NCBI GenBank assembly: GCA_022825185.1 | Contig: JAJDYK010000176.1 | Location: 1 to 64,000, forward strand | Length of the DNA stretch: 64,000 bases | Direction: 5' to 3' | Origin: Candidatus Latescibacterota bacterium | Lineage (GTDB): Bacteria > Latescibacterota > UBA2968 > UBA8231 | In this document: positions 16,458-25,206 of the stretch, one piece after another | Numbering within the stretch: the first letter of the stretch is position 1 | How the letters are laid out: each line of letters starts with the position of its first letter | Made by a program: the position numbers and the translations under genes | Notes under the pieces: model-generated | Databases searched by the model: none | Told to the model about the DNA's origin: nothing | The model's input: only the letters and a program-made list of their open reading frames with translations

Positions 16458-18416
16458 TCAATACGCCACACCCATGCTGCTAGAACGCACGAGTGTCTCG
16501 CGCTCAGTGTGGACTTGGACCACGGCGAGGTACAGCCCTGGCGGGACTACCTGTCCTTGATCGTCGCGCCCGTCCCAAGCCACTGCATAGGCACCACTGG
16601 TGCTTTCGGCTTCGAGGACAGTATGCACTGGGCGACCGGCCAAATCGAAAATTTCAACTGTTACTTCAACCGGCTTTACTAGCTGCAACAGGCTGTAGAT
16701 TAGCTCTACTTGGTCGTTGATTCCGTCTCCGTTGGGCGTGAAGACCGGACTGCTCACCGCTAGGGAGGACACCAATCGGCTGGCCGAAGCGGCCGTCGTC
16801 AGCACCCGCAGAGCATTGGTCAGCACTTCTGGGTTGGCGTCGCCAGGCTGGACCCGCTGCGGCACGCCATCCTCGGCCTGCGAGTCAAATACCTCAGCTT
16901 CGACCGAGGTGCCCTGGATGAAAATCTGCGAGTCGAATACGGCGCGCATTCGGTGAATGCCGATCTCCGGCCGTTGTGAGGAAAAGAAGATGGTCAGACT
17001 GCCTAGTTCGGCTTGTACGCTGTCGGGTGTGACCTCGACCCCGTCCTCTCCAGTGAAGAATTGCCGAAATACTGGCGTCGATTGGGGCGTGAGGATGCGC
17101 AGGGCGTCAAAGCCAGTGTCCGCCTCCTCGACTTGGGCTACGACATCGTAGGCAAACGTCGTAAAGTCTCCGGCGGTTACAATGGGCACATCGCCGGGGG
17201 GACGGGGGATGTCTAATTGAGAAATCTCGGCTACCAACACTTGGGCCACAGGTGGGATCGTGTGTTCGACGCTCAGCGATGTGAGCCGCAGGCCGTCGAG
17301 GATCGCGCCGCTTTCGATCCGCACCTCAAACTGGAAGTAGCGCCTTGGGCTGGGTAGCTGGATGGGCTGGCCGGACTCAGTGAAGGGGGGCGACCACAGG
17401 CTCCAGTTGACTTGGTCGTCGTCAATCGGGCCGCGCACACTTTCGTCGAGGGCTTTGTACTCGTCTTCGGTGACGACCTGTCGCTCGCGGGTAAAGAGGT
17501 CGGTGTACTCGTAATAGACCCGGGGGTTGTCGTCTAGGCCGGTGCGCATCACCACCGTCAAATCGGCATCGGCGGCTGGCTCGACGACTAGCTCATCTCC
17601 GCTTTGACGCAGCTTTTCTAGCGTCCATTCCATACGGCTGAAATTAGCCGGTTCCCCGAGGTCGATGATCTTTGACCGATAAGAGCCGGCCGGCGCGAAT
17701 CCCGTACCGAAGAGTTGGAATTCGGCCAGTTCAAACGGGTTGGCCGAGGTGACTTCTAGTTCAATGTAACGGACAAATTGCAGAGGAAAGTCGATCTGCG
17801 TCGTGTTCTCGCGAGTAAAGTCAACGCGCTTGATGGGGGCGTAGATCGGCTCGTCCCGCTCGTTGAAGCTCGCGCCGTCGTTGACTTTGAGCACGTAGCC
17901 GCGGATGTAGTCTTCGCTGAAAGGTCGGCCCTCTGAACTGATGCCCTCTAAGCGCGGAAAAAACGCAATCCGATTGGCGGGGAAGCGGGTTCCCAAATCA
18001 AAGAAAAACTTGGTGCCGTCTTGGGCGATGCCAAAGCGTTTAAACGCGAGGTGGGTGGAGGTCGTGTCGATGCCATCGACGATCTCCAACAGAGGACGCA
18101 CGACCGCTACGTTGTCCCAAATCAGTGCTTGGGCGCGTTCCTCCACGTAGCCAGCGGGAAACCCATCGACCCAAGTCAGACTCGGAATGACATTGTCCTT
18201 AGAGGTAAAGGCCACGAGTTGGATAGTGCCCGGCACGTCGAAACTCATCGCGGTGGAAAGCAGCTCGTGTTCCCGCCAAGCGGCCCCTTCGTCACCGCCC
18301 ACCACCCACTGGCGGACTTCCGCAACTGCTGGTTGTGGAGCGAGGACCACAGCGGTTATGCATAAGGTCGCCAAGCGAGAAATTGTCGTGCGCAAGCCCA
18401 TAGGTTGGAATTCCAT
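16458..18416 (-). CDS. Secreted discoidin/FlgD-type protein, beta subtype (beta-2)
   Basis: 652 residues from ATG 18416; an alternative ATG at 18401 gives a cleaner signal peptide (MGLRTTISRLATLC to PAVA). Subtype beta opening: RQWVVGGDEGAAWREHELL. One discoidin-like region includes FFDLGTRFPANRIAFFPRLE and FPLQFVRYIELEV. Beta domains follow, with the conserved phrase PSPRRYFQFEVRIESG. The FlgD-like C-terminus reads VFTPNGDGINDQVEL, VEIFDLAGRPVHTVL, AWDGRDDQGQVVPPGLYLAV and ends GVAY. It starts three bases after the stop of beta-1, so the pair is translationally linked. Confidence 0.78.
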   Translation of the reverse strand: MEFQPMGLRTTISRLATLCITAVVLAPQPAVAEVRQWVVGGDEGAAWREHELLSTAMSFDVPGTIQLVAFTSKDNVIPSLTWVDGFPAGYVEERAQALIWDNVAVVRPLLEIVDGIDTTSTHLAFKRFGIAQDGTKFFFDLGTRFPANRIAFFPRLEGISSEGRPFSEDYIRGYVLKVNDGASFNERDEPIYAPIKRVDFTRENTTQIDFPLQFVRYIELEVTSANPFELAEFQLFGTGFAPAGSYRSKIIDLGEPANFSRMEWTLEKLRQSGDELVVEPAADADLTVVMRTGLDDNPRVYYEYTDLFTRERQVVTEDEYKALDESVRGPIDDDQVNWSLWSPPFTESGQPIQLPSPRRYFQFEVRIESGAILDGLRLTSLSVEHTIPPVAQVLVAEISQLDIPRPPGDVPIVTAGDFTTFAYDVVAQVEEADTGFDALRILTPQSTPVFRQFFTGEDGVEVTPDSVQAELGSLTIFFSSQRPEIGIHRMRAVFDSQIFIQGTSVEAEVFDSQAEDGVPQRVQPGDANPEVLTNALRVLTTAASASRLVSSLAVSSPVFTPNGDGINDQVELIYSLLQLVKPVEVTVEIFDLAGRPVHTVLEAESTSGAYAVAWDGRDDQGQVVPPGLYLAVVQVHTERETLVRSSSMGVAY

Positions 18417-18419
18417 GCC

Positions 18420-20471
18420 TTAGTAGGCTACGGCCACTGCCCCGAAGCGCACCACTCGGCCTCGGTCGGTGTTGGCCCCAATGCGCGCCAGATACACGCC
18501 TGGCGCTACGAGTTGATTGGCCTCGTCGCGGCCGTCCCATTGCAGCGAGTGATACCCAGCACCCTGCACTCCACCCGACAGACTCCGCACCCGCTGGCCG
18601 GCCAAAGTCAGCAACTCGACGTCCACTTCGACCGCATTGAGCACGCTGAACAAGGTGTATTCAATGGCCACTTGGTCGTTGATAGCGTCGCCTTGGGGAG
18701 TGAAAACAGCGGGTGTGATCACCACGTCGGACAGCACGGATTCGAGAGAACCGGAACTGACTAATACCCGCAATTGGTCTGTGCCTAATTCGTCGCTGGC
18801 GTCGCCACCTTCCACGCTTTGGGGCAGCGAATCGCCCTGCCGCGCAAAGACCTCGGCGCGCAACTGGTCAGACGCACCGTACACGGTCGTTTCTAGGCGC
18901 AAGCGAAGCTCGTCGTTGGTGTCCGGCCCGATCATCTGCGGCAAATAAACCGCCAATTCGCTCCCTTCGTCGACGATGCTGTCCGGCTCCACAGTCGCCA
19001 GCGGATCGCCCATTTCCAACTCCAGTACCCGGCCCGTAGAAGGCAGGCCCAGCCGCACCGCGTCAAATCCCTGTTGGCCGGTGCCGGAAAACTCGGCGCG
19101 CAAGTCGAGGATGAATTCGGTCAGTGTGCCCGCGGGCACTTGTGGTACTTTGCCGTTGGGGCGCAAGTGGTCAACCGCAGCGACCTCGCCTACGATTCGG
19201 TCGGCCAAAAGCGAGGAAGTTTCGATGGTGATCCAATCGAGGCGGGCGAACTCCCACAAGGTTTCGGTCTCTAATTGGATTTGTAGCTGAATATAGCGTC
19301 CCTTAGGCACGCGGGGCCGCTGTCCTGGAACCCGGATCGGCGGCGACCAGAAGCTCCAGTTATTGATGTCGTCGGCGATGACGCCCTGCCAACCTACGGC
19401 CGGTGGATCCCACGGCCACACGCGCGGTTTGAGCTTGGCATAGGCGTCCTTTGTTACTTCCACGGGCTGGGCCAAGTCGTTGTACGAATGATAGGCGATG
19501 GGACCGTCGTCTAGCCCAGTCTTGATCTCGATGTTGACTCCGGCTTTGGCGTCGGGAGCTTCGGTCAATTGATCCCCGTCGCGCCGCCAGGTACTCAAGC
19601 CGAAATTCACCTCGCCTATATTGACTATATCACCCATGTCGATCACCTGCGATAACCAGCGCGCCCGGGGGACGAAACCGCGTCCATAGACCTCTAGCTC
19701 GGCCAGCGCGTAGCGCGTGAATTTCGGCGGGGCATCTGGAAGCACTCGCATGCGGAAGAAACGTAGATACTGGAGCGGAAAGTCGATCTCGATAACAGCG
19801 TCGAAGTTCTGATCCACCTTGGCCAACAGTTTATCCAGCGGCAGGTAGTATTGCGTCTCCTGCGTGCCGGCGACACCCGTGCGAAATTGCGGAGGTAGTT
19901 GGCTTTCGACAGCGACCTTGTCGTTGCTGGCCGTCAGCTCGTAGGCTTCGAATTTGTAGTTGGGTCGGTACGGCTCTTGGAAGAAGGGGTCGTTGCCCTC
20001 GGGCGGCACCAATTTGAAGTGATCAGCGGGAATCTGCATGCCCATATCGAGCGTGTAAAACTCGCCCCAGATACCCCCTAGTCCGCCACTGCCCTGAAAA
20101 TCGCGACCTTCGTAAAAAGTGTTGAGATCCCCGTCGATGAATTCCATCGGGTTAGAGACGTGCCCGGGCCGAGAGACGTCACCGATTGCCCGCCAGATGC
20201 GGGGCATTCCCTCTTGGTAGTTGATGTCGATCGGCTGCCTATAGCGCGTCCAGTGGCGTAGTTGGGTCACTACATTGACGTCGGGCTTGAGTTCCAGCGG
20301 TTGGATCGCGCCCGGGGTCGTGGTGTTATCGACCATCAGGTTGGTCAGGGTCTGCTCTTCCCAATCGAGGCCATCAGCGCCCCCGAGACGGAATTGCGAC
20401 ACTTGCGCTCCAGCCGTGCAGACTTGGGCTATGGCCATGCACGCCGCTGCCAAACAGAGCTTGGATTTCAT
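18420..20471 (-). CDS. Secreted discoidin/FlgD-type protein, beta subtype (beta-1)
   Basis: 683 residues from ATG 20471; CAGGAG lies nine bases upstream, while the in-frame ATG at 20480 abuts that site. Signal peptide ends VCTAGAQ. Beta opening: QFRLGGADGLDWEEQTLTN. Discoidin-like region: FIDGDLNTFYEGRDFQGSGG and FYTLDMGMQIPADHFKLVPP, then FPLQYLRFFRMRVLP. The C-terminal FlgD-like domain is slightly diverged (VFTPQGDAINDQVAI, where Gln and Ala replace Asn and Gly) and ends AVAY. First gene of the locus A operon, with a promoter-like site 37 bases upstream. Confidence 0.78.
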   Translation of the reverse strand: MKSKLCLAAACMAIAQVCTAGAQVSQFRLGGADGLDWEEQTLTNLMVDNTTTPGAIQPLELKPDVNVVTQLRHWTRYRQPIDINYQEGMPRIWRAIGDVSRPGHVSNPMEFIDGDLNTFYEGRDFQGSGGLGGIWGEFYTLDMGMQIPADHFKLVPPEGNDPFFQEPYRPNYKFEAYELTASNDKVAVESQLPPQFRTGVAGTQETQYYLPLDKLLAKVDQNFDAVIEIDFPLQYLRFFRMRVLPDAPPKFTRYALAELEVYGRGFVPRARWLSQVIDMGDIVNIGEVNFGLSTWRRDGDQLTEAPDAKAGVNIEIKTGLDDGPIAYHSYNDLAQPVEVTKDAYAKLKPRVWPWDPPAVGWQGVIADDINNWSFWSPPIRVPGQRPRVPKGRYIQLQIQLETETLWEFARLDWITIETSSLLADRIVGEVAAVDHLRPNGKVPQVPAGTLTEFILDLRAEFSGTGQQGFDAVRLGLPSTGRVLELEMGDPLATVEPDSIVDEGSELAVYLPQMIGPDTNDELRLRLETTVYGASDQLRAEVFARQGDSLPQSVEGGDASDELGTDQLRVLVSSGSLESVLSDVVITPAVFTPQGDAINDQVAIEYTLFSVLNAVEVDVELLTLAGQRVRSLSGGVQGAGYHSLQWDGRDEANQLVAPGVYLARIGANTDRGRVVRFGAVAVAY

Positions 20472-20507
20472 ACCGGCCATCTCCTGAAAGCAGGAAGTCT
20501 TACGGCG

Positions 20508-20538
20508 AATATAACGCAAAATAGCAGGTGCCTGTCAA
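20508..20538 (-). promoter_or_regulatory. Promoter of locus A operon
   Basis: On the minus strand a consensus TTGACA -35 box and TATATT -10 box separated by 19 bases (18 if TTATAT is used). It lies between the stop of the transporter gene at 20546 and the start of beta-1 at 20471. Confidence 0.6.
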
Positions 20539-20545
20539 ATATAAA

Positions 20546-22510
20546 TCAGCCCCAGAATATCACGTTCCAAGTCATGCCGGTGAAATGATCGACGATCAGG
20601 TAGAACCCGCCGGGCGTGAAATAGCCGAGGATCATTCCCATGAAAAAGGGCCGCGTCTTCAGATAGAGCCGCACGCCCCCGTATTTGAGCACGAGGACCT
20701 TGATTCCCCAAGCGATGAACATATTGAACCACAAGTGGTCCATGATCCAGATCGGCCCGATCACGTAGCCCAGCGGATGCAGCGGCCACCACACGTAGAG
20801 CCAGCGCGCGACCATCAACGCGGTCATAATGGCCGTGCCAATCCCCATATTGATCCAGCCCCAGCCGTAGAAATCGGTCGGCGTGCGGAGGACTTTTTCC
20901 ATATAACTGTAGTTACCACCGCTCCAGATCCACAGGTTGATTGCTCCGTATTTATGGCTGAGCAGCATCACCATCCACACGGCACCGGCCACGGCCACGA
21001 CCAGCGCTAGGACGATGATCCAAAAGAGCGGTCGGCGGTTGCGCCCCAACTCCTCGCCCAGCCGCAGACTGTTGGCGCAGGAGACCATGACGAAATTGCG
21101 CCCGGTGGTCCACAGGAAGGTCGTCGCCAGCACGACTAGGCCTTGGGCCCCGATGACCGACGAACCCACTGCGGACACCAGAATTCCCGCTGGTACCACT
21201 GGCGGCGAGCCGTCCGAAAGCCCGCCCTCGGCTACCACCCGCGAATAGCCAAAGATGATGACGACGCCCAAGAAAAGAATGGCCGCTCCAAAGATCAGTG
21301 GTAGCCCCGCCAGCCATAGCCAACCTACGATCACCAGACAAGAGATCGTCAGCACAATCAGGGCGGCGCGGTAGGAGAGGATTTCGTCGCTGTCGTCAAT
21401 GCTATCGTCGCCTTTGCAAGCCTTGCGCCACACGCCCCGCAGATGCTTGCGCGCCGTCCAAATGCCGCCCAAAAAGAGCACGAGGATCGCGCCCATCGAC
21501 TGGTAGGCCAAAAAGGGATCGCGCACTGCGTGGCCGGCTCCTCCGGTCTCGCTGCTGACCACGCCGAGAATGCCGAAAATGCCGCGCACCGCAAAAGAGA
21601 GCAGGTTGAAAAACCACAGGCTGAAGGCGATGTCGGTCTTGAGAAAATAGAAGAAGCCGATGATGTTGAAGCGCAACGCGACGTACAGGTCGGCCGTGCG
21701 GCGGAAAACCGGCACCTCCATGCGTATTGGATCGACGTTCTGGGCGATGGGAATGGTTTCGGGAAAGTAGTTGTACAGCCCGTGCAACGTGCCCCACAGC
21801 GCGGGGATGGCAAAACCGGCCCACATGACGGGATTTTTGAAAAAGGGGCTTATTTTTTGGTCGTCTTCGCCCTCCTCGGTCATGGCCAGCGGCACCTGCA
21901 TCAGCGGATAGATCAGTCGCTCGTGCTCGATCCACTGTTTGCGCAAGATCGTCATAAAGGAAATCATCATCAGAAAGAGGGCGCAGATAAAAGGCGTCCA
22001 TACTCCGATGACGCTGCGCCACACTTCCCAGGGAATCGGCTCGTCCCTTCCACTGCCCTCGTAAAATTTGCGTGCGGTCTCCACGTCGTGGACCATCAGC
22101 CAGTCGGGGATATAGGGATGGATCAGTTCCCGCCATTCGTTTTCGGCCGTGGCGTAGTAGAAGGGATAGCTAATGGCACTGAGGAACTTGGCGACGAAGA
22201 GGGTTGGAATCGGCGAGGCCATCACCATCATAACATAGACGACTAGCAATTCGCGCCGATTGAGTCCCCAGCTTGGGTGTACGAGCTTGAGCAGGGGATT
22301 CATAAAAAGGGTCAGCAGGAAGAGGAGGAACACCGCTCCAGGCATACTGGTACCCAGAGCCATAAAAGAACCGTGTAGATAGAGGGTCCCGTAGGCGGCT
22401 CCGGCTGACACGCTGAAGGCCCCGGCGCATCCGACTAGCACGGATTTGGCAGTAAAAGCCGGTACTGCGTCTGCCTCCTTGGGCGCGGTCCGCTCGGGTG
22501 TTGTTGACAT
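20546..22510 (-). CDS. DUF6785/OPT-like membrane transporter
   Basis: 654 residues with about 14 hydrophobic segments spread over the whole length. Motifs include WGLNRRELLVVYVMM after the second segment, FYYATAENEWRELIHPYIPD and DEPIPWEVW, which recur in the protein at 40493 (FASPENQWQSKVVQYIEEW, GESIPWGAW). This is the DUF6785/DUF6784 type of planctomycete, latescibacterial and related genomes, distantly like oligopeptide transporters (OPT). Substrate unknown. The dioxygenase gene lies 21 bases upstream in the same direction. Family call moderately sure. Confidence 0.7.
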   Translation of the reverse strand: MSTTPERTAPKEADAVPAFTAKSVLVGCAGAFSVSAGAAYGTLYLHGSFMALGTSMPGAVFLLFLLTLFMNPLLKLVHPSWGLNRRELLVVYVMMVMASPIPTLFVAKFLSAISYPFYYATAENEWRELIHPYIPDWLMVHDVETARKFYEGSGRDEPIPWEVWRSVIGVWTPFICALFLMMISFMTILRKQWIEHERLIYPLMQVPLAMTEEGEDDQKISPFFKNPVMWAGFAIPALWGTLHGLYNYFPETIPIAQNVDPIRMEVPVFRRTADLYVALRFNIIGFFYFLKTDIAFSLWFFNLLSFAVRGIFGILGVVSSETGGAGHAVRDPFLAYQSMGAILVLFLGGIWTARKHLRGVWRKACKGDDSIDDSDEILSYRAALIVLTISCLVIVGWLWLAGLPLIFGAAILFLGVVIIFGYSRVVAEGGLSDGSPPVVPAGILVSAVGSSVIGAQGLVVLATTFLWTTGRNFVMVSCANSLRLGEELGRNRRPLFWIIVLALVVAVAGAVWMVMLLSHKYGAINLWIWSGGNYSYMEKVLRTPTDFYGWGWINMGIGTAIMTALMVARWLYVWWPLHPLGYVIGPIWIMDHLWFNMFIAWGIKVLVLKYGGVRLYLKTRPFFMGMILGYFTPGGFYLIVDHFTGMTWNVIFWG

Positions 22511-22531
22511 TAGCTAGCTAGCGCAGAAGAA

Positions 22532-23347
22532 TCAGCCGTAAAATTTGGCAACCAACTCGGCCGGCTTGCCATCTACCGTCGCCGGGTTCAGCGCCTGTGC
22601 GCCGAAGACCACGGGAAAGGTTTGGCCGGTGTCCCGAGTGCGGGTTTTGGCATCCATATAGGTTGCGCTGAAAGCGCGGCGGGCCGACGCGGTGGAATTG
22701 GTCCCCGAGCGATGTAGGAGGAAATTGTGCAGCAGAATGGCCTCCCCTGCTTCGGCTTCCAAGTCGATCACTGCCTCTGGGGGCGTGTATTGGGCTTCTT
22801 GCTCGGCGGGGAGAAAGTGCCGCTCGTTGATGATGCCGTGCTGGTTGCTGCCCGGCACGATCTGCATACAGCCGGTGGCTGTGGTCGCGTCGTCGAGCGC
22901 CGTCCACACGGTGACGATGGGGTTGGTGTCGATGCCCCAGCCGATCCCCACGTCCTGATGCCAAGGCAGTTCGCGTTGGAGTTCGGGCGGTTTGTTCATA
23001 AACATCGAGCGAAAGACCGAGACTTCCTCGCCGATATAGCGGCGGGCGATCTGGTGGAAGAGGGGGTTCTGGATATAGGCGAGGAAGAGCGGGTCTTGCT
23101 CTAGGTCGTCGATGCGCCGGTACGCGAGCGTCTGCACTTCGTTGCCCATGGTGCGGCGCACTTCGCCGTCCTCTTCGACGACCTGCAAGCGCATGTGCTC
23201 GTAGCGGACGCGACCCAGCATGATGTCGTCGATGCGTTGCTGCAAGGCGGCCAATTCGTCCGGCGACAGGACGTTGCCCAGCCGCAGATAGCCTCGATCC
23301 ATGAACTGCTCGTGGTGTGCATCGTCAAAGGTGGCAAGGGCTTGCAT
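22532..23347 (-). CDS. Phytanoyl-CoA dioxygenase family Fe(II)/2-oxoglutarate enzyme
   Basis: 271 residues from ATG 23347 (GGAGACTGCATC upstream). PhyH-type double-stranded beta-helix hydroxylase. The iron triad is visible: His130 and Asp132 in PWHQDVGIGWG and distal His212 in HNFLLHRSG, with Arg223 or Arg224 for 2-oxoglutarate. FRSMFMNKPP and GCMQIVPGSNQHG are typical family phrases. It probably hydroxylates a small organic substrate in the cytoplasm. These genes are strongly expanded in Poribacteria- and Latescibacteria-type genomes. It sits between the transporter gene and the FG-GAP gene; the substrate is unknown. Confidence 0.9.
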   Translation of the reverse strand: MQALATFDDAHHEQFMDRGYLRLGNVLSPDELAALQQRIDDIMLGRVRYEHMRLQVVEEDGEVRRTMGNEVQTLAYRRIDDLEQDPLFLAYIQNPLFHQIARRYIGEEVSVFRSMFMNKPPELQRELPWHQDVGIGWGIDTNPIVTVWTALDDATTATGCMQIVPGSNQHGIINERHFLPAEQEAQYTPPEAVIDLEAEAGEAILLHNFLLHRSGTNSTASARRAFSATYMDAKTRTRDTGQTFPVVFGAQALNPATVDGKPAELVAKFYG

Positions 23348-23419
23348 GATGCAGTCTCCTTTTTGGGGGACAGGAATATAATACAATGCCTAGGGTGCGA
23401 TTGGGCAACGCTGCTGCGC

Positions 23420-25015
23420 TCAAGGCTCGTGTACGATCAGGATCTGGTCGGCGGCGATATCTTGCAAATGCTGCACAGCGCCGCTAGGCCAGTGGATTTC
23501 CACTTCATCGACGCGGGTGCGGTCTCCTAAGCCGAAAAAGGGGCGCAGCGAGCTTTGGCACATGTAGCTCGATCCGGCGCGCACCACGTCCCACCGCACC
23601 CAGTCTCCTGCGGCGACGCGGACCTCGGCTCCGACGGAGTTGCCCACCAACCGCAAGCTCAAATAGTGCTGGGCGTTGCCGCCGTCGTTGCGCAAGAGCG
23701 CGGCTGGTTGGTTGTTGTTGGCGACTGAGATGTCGAGGTCGCCGTCGTTGTCGTAATCGCCCATGGCCGCGCCGCGGCTCACTTGCTGTAACAACAAGCC
23801 CGGTCCTGCCCGATTGCTCACGTCGACAAAGTGTCCCTCCTGATTGCGGAAGAGTTGGTTTTGCTGCTCATACGTCACCGCGTCGAACAGGTGGATGTTG
23901 TCGTCGAGGTGGCCGTTGGCGACAAACAGGTCGCGGTCGCCGTCGTTGTCGTAGTCGATGAAGAGGGTGCCCCAGGCGAGAAACTGCAAGCTGGGGACCC
24001 CCAGCCCGGACTGGAAGGTCACGTCGGCGAAAAATCCATTGCCGAGGTTGCGGTACAGGCTGTTGGTCTCCCATTGGTAGTTGGTGACGAAGAAGTCGAA
24101 CTGGCCGTCGCCGTCGTAGTCGCCCACGTCAACCCCCATGCCGGCCAGCGGCTTGCCCGCGTCGTTATAGGCCACTCCAGCCAAAGCGCCGATCTCGGCA
24201 AAGCGGCCGCCGTCGTTGCGGTAGAGTAAATTGGGGGTGCGATCGCCGGCCGCGTACAGGTCGAGATCGCCGTCTGCGTCGTAGTCGATGAAAAAGGCCC
24301 CTAATTCCTTGGCGGCATCCGGCAGCAACCCGGCTTCCTCGGTGACATCGGTAAAAGTTGCGTCGTCTTCGTTGCGATAAAAGACATCGCGCTGCGGCTC
24401 AAAGGCCTCCGGCCCGCAGTACACCGCAATCCCGGAGCGGAGGCAAGGCTCGTGTATCTCGGGGTGAAATTTGGCGTAATTGGCGACGAAGAAGTCCAAG
24501 TCGCCGTCTAAATCGTAGTCGGCAAAGGCCGCGCCCGTACTCATCGCTGGATTGACTAGCGTTGGTCCGGCCACGCCGGCCGCGTCGGTTACATCGGCGA
24601 ACTGGCCGGTGCCCTCGTTGCGATAGAGGATGTTGGGGCCGTAGGCCGTGATGTACAAGTCCAAGTCACCGTCTGAGTCGTAGTCGGCTGCGGCACAACC
24701 CAACCCATAGCCCGAATTGGCCACGCCAGCATGGTTGGTTACATCGGCGAACTGACCGGCGCTCGCGTTGCGATAAAGTGCACTCGGTCCTGCACTGTTG
24801 ACGAAGTAGAGGTCGAGCCACCCGTCGCCATCGTAGTCGAAAAAGGCCGTGCCCGAGCCCATGGTTTCCATTGGGTATTTTTGCCCCTCGGCTCCGTTTT
24901 GATGGCGAAAGGTGATCCCGGCCTCGGCTGACGCCTCGACAAACTGCACCTCGGCGCGGCTTAGCGCAGCCCACAGGCAGGCCAGAGCGGCTCCTAAGAG
25001 GACGCGCTGCGTCAC
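23420..25015 (-). CDS. FG-GAP/VCBS repeat protein with ASPIC/UnbV C-terminus (CRTAC1-like)
   Basis: 531 residues from GTG 25015. Signal peptide near ACLWAALSRAEVQF. Seven or so FG-GAP repeats form a beta-propeller with calcium loops of the form DYDGDGWLDLYF, DYDSDGDLDLYI, DYDLDGDLDFFV and DYDNDGDRDLFV. The C-terminus is an ASPIC/UnbV domain (RVDEVEIHWPSGAVQHL). Secreted or surface-bound; function of the family unknown. The start overlaps the stop of the small membrane-protein gene by four bases (GTGA), so the two are translationally coupled. Confidence 0.9.
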   Translation of the reverse strand: MTQRVLLGAALACLWAALSRAEVQFVEASAEAGITFRHQNGAEGQKYPMETMGSGTAFFDYDGDGWLDLYFVNSAGPSALYRNASAGQFADVTNHAGVANSGYGLGCAAADYDSDGDLDLYITAYGPNILYRNEGTGQFADVTDAAGVAGPTLVNPAMSTGAAFADYDLDGDLDFFVANYAKFHPEIHEPCLRSGIAVYCGPEAFEPQRDVFYRNEDDATFTDVTEEAGLLPDAAKELGAFFIDYDADGDLDLYAAGDRTPNLLYRNDGGRFAEIGALAGVAYNDAGKPLAGMGVDVGDYDGDGQFDFFVTNYQWETNSLYRNLGNGFFADVTFQSGLGVPSLQFLAWGTLFIDYDNDGDRDLFVANGHLDDNIHLFDAVTYEQQNQLFRNQEGHFVDVSNRAGPGLLLQQVSRGAAMGDYDNDGDLDISVANNNQPAALLRNDGGNAQHYLSLRLVGNSVGAEVRVAAGDWVRWDVVRAGSSYMCQSSLRPFFGLGDRTRVDEVEIHWPSGAVQHLQDIAADQILIVHEP

Positions 25016-25191
25016 TCGTGCTGGGAATCTGCGGCGGCTTCGCTAGCCCCGCGGCCGGCGGCCATGTTGCGGATCATCTTAACTACGTCGCCAAAGGCCT
25101 TGTAGGCGACGGCGATGACAATGCCGTAAAAGAGGACACTGGCGGCGATGAAGACGATTTGCCACAGGACTTTCCAAGTTTCGACGTCCAT
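25012..25191 (-). CDS. 59-residue single-span membrane protein
   Basis: Short gene with ATG 25191, AAAGG seven bases upstream, and a GTGA overlap with the FG-GAP gene. The sequence starts MDVETWKVLWQIVFIAAS, has one long hydrophobic span (about residues 10-30), then a basic stretch (YKAFGDVVKMIRNM) and a polar Ala-rich tail. Its upstream neighbour is a sodium:solute symporter, now separated by a tnpB element. Small subunits next to such symporters are known in other bacteria, so an accessory role is plausible but inferred. Confidence 0.7.
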   Translation of the reverse strand: MDVETWKVLWQIVFIAASVLFYGIVIAVAYKAFGDVVKMIRNMAAGRGASEAAADSQHE

Positions 25192-25206
25192 AGAGAACCT
25201 TTCAGG

